A stretch of 17,175 bases of DNA, from NCBI GenBank assembly GCA_017464225.1, contig JAFUDW010000070.1:1-17175 (forward strand), in the 5' to 3' direction. The notes beneath the pieces were generated by a model. That model did no database searches. It was not told where the DNA came from and worked only from the letters and a program-made list of their open reading frames with translations. This document shows positions 6,497-12,160 of this stretch, one piece after another. Source of the stretch: Clostridia bacterium (GTDB lineage: Bacteria > Bacillota_A > Clostridia > Christensenellales > Aristaeellaceae). Position 1 is the stretch's first letter; each line of letters opens with the position of its first letter. The position numbers and the translations under genes were made by a program.

Positions 6497-7228
6497 ATGA
6501 GTCAGTATATTTTCGCCCATCGCGGCGCGTCGGGTTACGCGCCGGAAAACACGCTGGAAGCCTTTGCGCTGGCGGCCCAAATGGGCGCTCACGGCGTGGA
6601 GCTGGACGTGCACATCTGCAAGAGCGGCGAATTGGTGGTGGCCCACGATGAAACGGTGGAGCGCGTATCCGACGGCCAGGGCTGGATCCGGGATATGACG
6701 CTGAGCGAGCTCAAAGCCCTGCGATTTAATCGCATGCATCCGGAATACAAGGACGCCCGCATTCCCACCCTGCAGGAGGTCTTCCAGCTGCTGCGGCCCA
6801 CCGGCCTCAGGATCAATACTGAGCTCAAAAACAGCTGCATCGATTATCCCGACCTGGAAAGGCGCGTGATCGAGCTGGCCGACAAGGAGAGCATGCTGGA
6901 TCGGGTGCTTTTTTCCTCTTTCAGTCATCGGAGCATGCTCCGCGTAAAAGCCGTTGATCCGCATTTGTTCTGCGGCCTGCTCTACGAGGCCTCCATGATC
7001 ACGCCTTGGGCTTATGCCGTGGCGCTGGGCATGGATGCCATCCATCCGCATTTTTCCGAGGTGATCCTGCCTGGCGGGGAATGCGAAAAGGCCCATCAGG
7101 CCGGGATCCAGGTCAACCCCTGGACGGTCAACCGTCGGGAGGACATGGAAGCCGTGCTCCGCGAAGGCGCCGATATCCTGATTACAAACTATCCCGACGT
7201 GGCCCTGCAATGCCTGGCGGAAAAATAA
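6497..7228 (+). CDS. ugpQ: Glycerophosphodiester phosphodiesterase, cytosolic (UgpQ-like)
   Basis: The enzyme hydrolyses glycerophosphodiesters (such as glycerophosphoethanolamine or glycerophosphocholine) to sn-glycerol 3-phosphate plus the alcohol. The 243 residues carry the GDPD signature: catalytic/metal HRGASGYAPENTLEAF at residues 9-24, GVELDVH near 33-39, and the second catalytic His in VVAHDETV, with INTELK further on (Glu, Lys) and NPWTVN near the C-terminus. There is no signal peptide or membrane segment, and the length matches cytosolic UgpQ (about 247). AAAGGAG precedes ATG 6497, which lies 18 bases after pduT, and the first clear terminator of the operon follows this gene. It therefore appears to be the last gene of the BMC operon, suggesting that released ethanolamine or choline feeds the compartment (inference). 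Confidence 0.93.
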   Translation: MSQYIFAHRGASGYAPENTLEAFALAAQMGAHGVELDVHICKSGELVVAHDETVERVSDGQGWIRDMTLSELKALRFNRMHPEYKDARIPTLQEVFQLLRPTGLRINTELKNSCIDYPDLERRVIELADKESMLDRVLFSSFSHRSMLRVKAVDPHLFCGLLYEASMITPWAYAVALGMDAIHPHFSEVILPGGECEKAHQAGIQVNPWTVNRREDMEAVLREGADILITNYPDVALQCLAEK

Positions 7229-7237
7229 GAAAATACA

Positions 7238-7268
7238 CAGGCTGTCGTATCGGCAGCCTGTTTTGTTT
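7238..7268 (+). terminator. Rho-independent terminator of the BMC operon
   Basis: A ten-pair stem CAGGCTGTCG / CGGCAGCCTG (one G-T pair) with a TAT loop spans 7238-7260 and is followed at once by TTTTGTTT. It begins ten bases after the phosphodiesterase stop codon, so it ends the BMC transcript. Confidence 0.85.
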
Positions 7269-7301
7269 ATTCGATGGCAAACAGAGAGTTTATGAGGATA
7301 C

Positions 7302-7395
7302 GATAAGGGCCTCCGCGTCCGGGGCCTACCGGCCCGTTCTACGCAGAAAGGCTGCCGCTGGCAGCCTTTCCGGGCGCTTTGAGCCCCTTAACGTC
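7302..7395. repeat. Structured repeat element, long copy (left flank of the transporter cassette)
   Basis: The element starts with GATAAGGGCCTCCGCGTC (7302-7319) and ends with CCCTTAACGTC (7385-7395). TAAGGG and CCCTTA at its ends pair with each other. Inside are two further hairpins: GGGCC/GGCCC (7322-7335) and a perfect 11-pair stem GAAAGGCTGCC/GGCAGCCTTTC with a GCT loop (7346-7370). The two end sequences recur in the same orientation at 14124-14151, where the inner 65 bases are missing. It could be a REP- or MITE-like mobile element or a small structured RNA. I do not recognise the family. It occupies the centre of the roughly 300-base gap 7229-7527, in which I see no coding gene. Confidence 0.6.
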
Positions 7396-7467
7396 TCTTC
7401 GTTCACTATCAAATTTATGTTTTCAGAGGTATACCTTTCATCAGGGTTCCGTATCAATATAAAGAGG

Positions 7468-7491
7468 GCTGCTGCACGAAAGTACAGCAGC
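7468..7491 (-). terminator. Probable terminator hairpin of the tctBCA-dehydratase operon
   Basis: GCTGCTG and CAGCAGC pair around CACGAAAGTA, in which AC/GT and a GAAA tetraloop extend the stem. Read on the minus strand, the hairpin lies 36 bases beyond the dehydratase stop and is followed by CCTCTTTATATT, a weak T-rich run. The position suits a terminator; the T-tract is poor, so it may be imperfect. Confidence 0.5.
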
Positions 7492-7527
7492 TCGATCTAT
7501 ATAAGGAAAGAACATCCAAAGCTTGCG

Positions 7528-8754
7528 TCAGGGCGTATGCAGCGTTCCGTTTGCGGTGCGCCATTGCCAACGATTCAGCCAGGACGTCTCATCCGGCGGA
7601 TACTTTTTGGCTTTCTCCTCGTCAAAATCAACGCCCAGTCCCGGCTGCTCGTTCAAAAAGACGGCATTCCCTTTTACATAAGGGCAGCCGGGGAATACTT
7701 CATACGCCGCGTCCGGTACGCCCGCCCATTCCTGAACGCCCAGATTATGGCAGGCGTAGTCCATATGGATGTTGGCCGCGTGGCCAATCGGCGTGATATC
7801 CGGCGGACCGTGCCACGCGATCTTGACACCGTACAGTTCGGCCTGGTGCATCAGCTTTATGGCCGGCGTTATTCCGCCTATGGACGTGATATGGTTCCTT
7901 AAATAATCGATCAGCCGATTGGTCAGCAGATAATCCCATTCTTTGGCGTTGGTAAAGAGCTCACCAACGGAAATCGGCGTAACGACCTGCTGGCGCATCA
8001 TTCTGTACCAGTCGCATTGCTCCGGCGCAAACAGATCCTCCAGGAAGAACAGCCTGTAGGGCTCCAGTTCCTTCGCGAGCCATAATGCGTCCTGCGGATC
8101 AAGGCGCTCATGAACGTCATGTAGTATTTCCACATGATACCCAAACTGTTCTCTGACCTTCTTTACGCAGTCGATCAGCTGGAGCATATACTTGATGGGA
8201 TCGTAATGAACGCCCTCAGCGCCCGGCCTGTACATCTTTGACGGCGTATTGATCCCGCCAAACCCGTTGATCCGGACGCGAATATGCGTATTTCCTTCGT
8301 CCAGCCGCTTTTGGAAGCTCTCGCATACCTCCTCGGCGGTATCGCCGTCCGCATACTGATAGACCGGGATGGTATCATGGCACTTGCCGCCCAGCAGATC
8401 GTACACCGGCATTCCGGCCATTTTCCCCTTGATATCCCACAGCGCGATATCCACGCCGGATATGGCGTTCATTTCTATCGGGCCGGTGCGCCAATACGCG
8501 CTGTATTGCAGGATATGCCAAATATCCTCTATTTCCGAAACGTCCCTTCCCACAAGGATCGGCTTGATATAGTTCTCCAGCACGCACTTAACGGCCAGAT
8601 CCCTGTAAGCGAACGTCGCGCATCCCAGCCCGTACAAGCCTGGCTCGGAGGTTTCAACCTTTACCGCCGTGATATTGGGATTGGGTTTTCCCTCCTGCCC
8701 GGGCAGCTTCATGATATAGACCTTGATATCGCGTATCGTAACTTTTGAAGACAT
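7528..8754 (-). CDS. Mannonate-dehydratase-like enolase-superfamily sugar-acid dehydratase
   Basis: This 408-residue protein belongs to the mandelate racemase/enolase superfamily, nearest to the ManD/RspA group that dehydrates D-mannonate or D-gluconate to 2-keto-3-deoxygluconate. The N-terminal capping domain has YGLGCATFAYRDLAV, and the barrel has AVDTALWDIKG-like GVDIALWDIKGK. Metal ligands are D213 (LHDVHERL), E239 (FFLEDLFAPEQ) and E265 (ISVGELFTN). H215 in DVH and H315 in IAWHGPPDITPIG match the catalytic histidines of ManD, and the ending EQPGLGVDFDE is typical. The region around 165-187, which carries a substrate-contacting Tyr in ManD, diverges, so the substrate may differ; some relatives have little or no mannonate activity. 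It is the last gene of the transporter operon, 17 bases after tctA, so it probably acts on what the transporter imports. Confidence 0.88.
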   Translation of the reverse strand: MSSKVTIRDIKVYIMKLPGQEGKPNPNITAVKVETSEPGLYGLGCATFAYRDLAVKCVLENYIKPILVGRDVSEIEDIWHILQYSAYWRTGPIEMNAISGVDIALWDIKGKMAGMPVYDLLGGKCHDTIPVYQYADGDTAEEVCESFQKRLDEGNTHIRVRINGFGGINTPSKMYRPGAEGVHYDPIKYMLQLIDCVKKVREQFGYHVEILHDVHERLDPQDALWLAKELEPYRLFFLEDLFAPEQCDWYRMMRQQVVTPISVGELFTNAKEWDYLLTNRLIDYLRNHITSIGGITPAIKLMHQAELYGVKIAWHGPPDITPIGHAANIHMDYACHNLGVQEWAGVPDAAYEVFPGCPYVKGNAVFLNEQPGLGVDFDEEKAKKYPPDETSWLNRWQWRTANGTLHTP

Positions 8755-8771
8755 ATTTCATGCTCCCATCT

Positions 8772-10268
8772 TTAATTTGATGCGGCCGCCTTTTTCTGTT
8801 TTCTTCTGGAGTTTGTGAACAGGATGATGAACGCGATCAGTATCACAAACAGGATGATGCATCCGGGTCTTCCGGCACAGTACTGCACGATATTGACACC
8901 GGCGGCTTTGCTCATTTTCATCGTTCGCCTCAGGTTCCGCTCGATCAGCTGCGACAGCACCACGCCGATCATAACGGGCGACAGTGGAACGTCAAACGCC
9001 TTGAGCAACGCGCCGATTATTCCAAAAACCACCGCGGTGTATACATCCGTCATGTTGTTTGACAGGCTGAACGCGCCGAACAGCGCAAACACAATAACGA
9101 TCGGGATCAGATAGAACATATTGATTTTCAGGATCTTATTGAACCATTTGATGCCAAAGGCGCCAATCAGCCCCATCGCTATAACGGACAGCATCATGCC
9201 GTACATAAAGATATAGGCGACGTCCGGCCGCATGGAGAAGAGCTCCGGCCCCATGATCAGTCCGTGCATCGTAAGCGCGGCGCCGATAATGGCGGCTGTG
9301 GTCGATCCCGGAATGCCCAGCGTCAGCAAAGGGATCAGCGCTCCGCCCACCACGGCGTTATTGGCGGATTCCGCGGCGATAATGCCGTCCGGATTGCCTT
9401 TGCCAAACGTTTCGGGATGCTTTGCGGATCGTTTGGCTTCACCGTAAGCGACGAACGACGCCGTACCGCCGCCTATGCCCGGCAGGATCCCAAGCAGGAT
9501 CCCGAGCAATATGGATTTGATCAGCAAAAACCAGTGCTTGAAAATATCAGCGATAACCGTCGTTGCTTTTATTGGATTATCCTTAAATTTGAACGTCTCC
9601 GATTTCTTCTGCCCGATATTCTTGAACATTTCGGAGAAACAATAGAAACCAATAACAATGCTGACGGACTTGATTCCGGTATTCAACGCGCTGATCCCGA
9701 AGGTCATGCGCTTCACGGTGGTCATGGAATCCATGCCGATCGTTGAAATAAACAGTCCGAGTGCGCAGGCAAACAGGGATTTCCAGATATTTTCACCCGC
9801 CAGGGTCCCGACCACCGTCAGTCCGGCCAGGCCCAGCAGGAACATTTCGGGCGAGCCGAATTTCAATGCGAACTTCGCCAGCGGAGGCGTCAGGAAGATC
9901 AGGCACAGGATGCCAAGCAATCCTCCCAGCGTGCTGGCAAATATCGAATAATACAGGGCTTCCCGCGATCGTCCCTGCTCGGTGAGCGGATATCCCTCCC
10001 AAGCCGTGCACGTGGCTTCAACGCATCCCGGCACATTGATCAGGATCGATGTGATCGAGCCGCCGTACATGCCGCCCATATAGATGCCGCCCAGCATCAG
10101 CAAACCGGCGGCCGGAGACAATGAAAACGTGACGGGCAGCAGCAGCGATACGCCCACGGCGCAGTTCAATCCCGGGATGGCAGCGAATAAAATGCCCAGA
10201 AATGTGCCGAACAATGCAAAAAGCAGCATTTCAGGCGTAAAAACGATTTTCAGGATATCAACATTCAT
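8772..10268 (-). CDS. tctA: Tripartite tricarboxylate-type transporter, large membrane subunit TctA
   Basis: TctA is the 12-helix permease of the TTT family, which takes up carboxylates using ion gradients and a binding protein. The 498 residues show the family features: FALFGTFLGILFAAIPGLNCAVG near the N-terminus, GGIYMGGMYGGSITSILINVPG near 70-90, and the repeated half with GILLGILPGIGGGTASFVAYGEAKR, NNAVVGGALIPLLTLGIPGS and a basic C-terminus (NSRRKQKKAA). ATG 10268 is chosen over upstream in-frame starts because AGGAG lies seven bases before it and the resulting length fits the family. It lies downstream of tctC behind a stable intercistronic hairpin, and upstream of the dehydratase. Confidence 0.95.
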   Translation of the reverse strand: MNVDILKIVFTPEMLLFALFGTFLGILFAAIPGLNCAVGVSLLLPVTFSLSPAAGLLMLGGIYMGGMYGGSITSILINVPGCVEATCTAWEGYPLTEQGRSREALYYSIFASTLGGLLGILCLIFLTPPLAKFALKFGSPEMFLLGLAGLTVVGTLAGENIWKSLFACALGLFISTIGMDSMTTVKRMTFGISALNTGIKSVSIVIGFYCFSEMFKNIGQKKSETFKFKDNPIKATTVIADIFKHWFLLIKSILLGILLGILPGIGGGTASFVAYGEAKRSAKHPETFGKGNPDGIIAAESANNAVVGGALIPLLTLGIPGSTTAAIIGAALTMHGLIMGPELFSMRPDVAYIFMYGMMLSVIAMGLIGAFGIKWFNKILKINMFYLIPIVIVFALFGAFSLSNNMTDVYTAVVFGIIGALLKAFDVPLSPVMIGVVLSQLIERNLRRTMKMSKAAGVNIVQYCAGRPGCIILFVILIAFIILFTNSRRKQKKAAASN

Positions 10269-10298
10269 AAAATCACTCCTGATCTGGGGTTCATGATC

Positions 10299-10333
10299 CC
10301 TTGCGGGCCGTATGCGATATACAGCCCGCAAGG
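10299..10333 (-). other. Intercistronic hairpin between tctC and tctA
   Basis: CCTTGCGGGC (10299-10308) pairs perfectly with GCCCGCAAGG (10324-10333) across a 15-base loop. No T-run follows on the minus strand, so it probably does not end transcription. Such hairpins after binding-protein genes commonly protect the upstream message and raise binding-protein levels relative to the permease; that role here is inference. Confidence 0.55.
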
Positions 10334-10355
10334 ACGCAGAGTGTATGAATACTGT

Positions 10356-11351
10356 TTACTTGATGCCGATGATCTGATCCTTATACTGTTCGCACAGCGC
10401 CTGCGCTTCCTCATAGTACTTCGCGGCAAGGTCTCCAACGTCGCCATAGAACACGGGATCAAGCGGGTTATGAAGCGAAGTAAAGGTATCTACAAAGTTC
10501 TGGTCTTCGCAGATTTTCCGGCAGCCTTCGGCCAGCTTATCGATGATCTCCTGGGGCACGCCGGCGGGCGCCACAAGCGTAACGCGAACGTTCAGGAAGT
10601 CGATCGAAAGTCCGTAATCGCCAAACAGGGGCACGTCGGGATCCAGGGGGCAGGGCTCCGATCCGCCATACGCAATGGGGATCACGCCCTGTTCCCAAAG
10701 CGTTTCAAGGCGAGAGTTGGAAAGGCTGGCGCCATCCACCTGCCCGCCGACAATCGCAGCCTGGGATTCGGCGGCGCCATCATAATTGATGGTCGTATAC
10801 TCAATGCCAAAGTAATCCATGATCGAGGCGGCGATAAAGCGATGGGCGATGCCGGACTCGGAGACCGTGAAGCGCCCGGGATTCTCCTTGCAATAATTGA
10901 TGAACTCGTCCCAGGATTCAACCTTCCCGTTGCCTTTTCTCACATAGTAGGCGTTGGACTGATTGGTAAAGGACGTGATGTACTGCACGCTGCTCAGCGT
11001 ATCAAACTCAAAATCATCGTTTGTCAGGTCGGAAATGAAGAAGTCCGGGAAGTTGAGGATGCCGAGCGTGTACCCGTCGGGATCAGAGCCTGCGATGGCC
11101 AGCGCGCCGATTTCACCGCTGGAACCAGCCTGGTTTACGCAAGTGATGGTGGCGCCGATCTCTTTGCCCAGGTACTCGGCCACGAGCCTGCCAAAGGTAT
11201 CGGCGGTCCCGCCCGCGGAATAAGGAATGATCAGCGTGATGCTTTTTGACGGCCAGCTGTCATCCGCCAGCGCGCCCATGGGAACGGCCAGACCGGTCAT
11301 CAGGGATATTGCGAGCACGAGCGTTAGAATGGTCCGGAATCTGCGTTTCAT
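10356..11351 (-). CDS. tctC: Tripartite tricarboxylate-type transporter, substrate-binding protein TctC
   Basis: This extracytoplasmic binding protein captures the carboxylate and delivers it to TctA/TctB. The 331 residues begin with a classical signal peptide (KRR, a hydrophobic stretch, then PMGALA before DDSWP; predicted cut after A29). The mature protein has the Bug/TctC signature: WPSKSITLIIPYSAGGTADTFGR, an NQAGSSGEIG loop, DPDGYTLGI and VAPAGVPQEIIDKL. No lipobox Cys is present, so it should be released by signal peptidase I rather than lipid-anchored, which is unusual for a Gram-positive binding protein. GGAGGG precedes ATG 11351, 22 bases after tctB. Ligand identity cannot be read from the sequence; TctC relatives bind many dicarboxylates, tricarboxylates and sugar acids. 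Confidence 0.94.
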   Translation of the reverse strand: MKRRFRTILTLVLAISLMTGLAVPMGALADDSWPSKSITLIIPYSAGGTADTFGRLVAEYLGKEIGATITCVNQAGSSGEIGALAIAGSDPDGYTLGILNFPDFFISDLTNDDFEFDTLSSVQYITSFTNQSNAYYVRKGNGKVESWDEFINYCKENPGRFTVSESGIAHRFIAASIMDYFGIEYTTINYDGAAESQAAIVGGQVDGASLSNSRLETLWEQGVIPIAYGGSEPCPLDPDVPLFGDYGLSIDFLNVRVTLVAPAGVPQEIIDKLAEGCRKICEDQNFVDTFTSLHNPLDPVFYGDVGDLAAKYYEEAQALCEQYKDQIIGIK

Positions 11352-11373
11352 GTTGAATCCCTCCTATATTTTA

Positions 11374-11847
11374 TTAGAAGCCTAACGGGCCCCTTGGAGT
11401 CGGTAATTTGAGCAGCACGGCAAAACATATGTACATAAATCCGGTTGAAACAACCGCGGCGAGCAGCATTTTTAACAGTTCTTTCATGGGCGGTCTGAAT
11501 TTTCCTTTGATGGTCACCTCCTCCAGCACGCATATGGCGCAGAACACAAGAAACGTTCCGATATAAAAGCCTACCTTTGTCAGCGCCCAGGTGAAAAACA
11601 AAAGGATGCCGCCCGGAATCAGCGCGTCGCGCAGAAACGCTTTGCCCGAGAATTCTGTTTCAGCTTTTCCCGCCTTCGCTTTCCGAAGCGCTCTGACGAT
11701 CATCGCCAGCCCGCTGAATATGATCACATACAGCAGCGCCCTTGGAAACAGGGTAGTTTCTCCGGAAAGCTTATTCAGCTGCCATAAGTAGATCGCCCCG
11801 AACACCATCACTCCGGCGCCGAAAAAAGCATCAGCGTATTGAATCAT
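11374..11847 (-). CDS. tctB: Tripartite tricarboxylate-type transporter, small membrane subunit TctB
   Basis: TctB is the four-helix small membrane subunit that partners TctA. The 157 residues show four hydrophobic stretches (about 5-22, 33-52, 76-105 and 124-148), with a basic RKAKAGKAE loop after the second and a Lys-rich loop before the fourth. Length and layout match TctB, whose sequence conservation is otherwise low, and the position beside tctC and tctA supports the call. ATG 11847 is chosen because GGAGG (complement of 11852-11856) lies four bases upstream; a start at TTG 11862 would put the ribosome site inside the gene. It is the first gene of the operon. Confidence 0.9.
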   Translation of the reverse strand: MIQYADAFFGAGVMVFGAIYLWQLNKLSGETTLFPRALLYVIIFSGLAMIVRALRKAKAGKAETEFSGKAFLRDALIPGGILLFFTWALTKVGFYIGTFLVFCAICVLEEVTIKGKFRPPMKELLKMLLAAVVSTGFMYICFAVLLKLPTPRGPLGF

Positions 11848-11895
11848 ATTTCCTCCCAACAATCCGTCGAAAGAGTTCCGTTTATTTACGGCTTC

Positions 11896-11924
11896 ATTCT
11901 AATTCCAAAGGGATCGATCGTCAA
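11896..11924 (-). promoter_or_regulatory. Sigma-A-type promoter for the tctBCA-dehydratase operon
   Basis: Read on the minus strand, TTGACG (-35, 11924-11919) and TAGAAT (-10, 11901-11896) are separated by exactly 17 bases. The expected transcript start is near 11889, about 42 bases before tctB. No -24/-12 (TGGC...TGC) sigma-54 promoter was seen in this gap. Confidence 0.6.
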
Positions 11925-11925
11925 A

Positions 11926-12014
11926 CCTGAAAAAAAAGACAAATAATCCAGAATAATATGTTTCAAAACTCCAGATTTTTGCAAGTTGAAACAAAACACC
12001 CCTTTATTTTCAGG
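11926..12014. promoter_or_regulatory. Candidate operator: nested inverted repeats in the divergent control region
   Basis: GTTTCAA (11960-11966) and TTGAAAC (11986-11992) form an exact inverted repeat with a 19-base gap (centres 26 bases apart). It is nested inside a wider pair, CCTGAAAA (11926-11933) and TTTTCAGG (12007-12014). The inner repeat lies about 36 bases upstream of the tct -35 box, a position suited to an activator dimer. The neighbouring regulator is the obvious candidate ligand. The whole gap 11848-12160 is AT-rich and has no gene. Confidence 0.4.
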
Positions 12015-12066
12015 ATCGCGGGATCATTCGCCCCTGTAAAAACGCTCTTGTTCCCGATAATTCCTG

Positions 12067-12096
12067 TTGACTTTGTTCAAAATCATACGTTATATT
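12067..12096 (+). promoter_or_regulatory. Sigma-A-type promoter for the PrpR-like regulator gene
   Basis: TTGACT (12067-12072) and TATATT (12091-12096) are separated by 18 bases on the + strand, giving a start near 12103 and a leader of about 58 bases before ATG 12161. Confidence 0.6.
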
Positions 12097-12160
12097 TACA
12101 ATTGTAGTTCATCCGTGATCCTATGTTTCTGAAATTGAACGAAAGGAATAGCCCTCAGTT

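Noticed and set aside
1..7228. B12 riboswitch or EutV/ANTAR-type antitermination hairpins expected in eut operons
   Set aside because: Gaps between the BMC genes are only a few tens of bases, and the 66-base gap at 2068-2132 holds just one plain hairpin. Any such leader would be upstream of the window.
7006..7902. + strand open frame spanning the BMC terminator and the dehydratase 3' end
   Set aside because: It overlaps two certain genes, runs through a terminator and shows no family features.
11848..12160. Sigma-54 (-24/-12) promoter sought because of the activator family
   Set aside because: No TGGC...TGC pair with proper spacing was seen on either strand, and sigma-A boxes were found instead.
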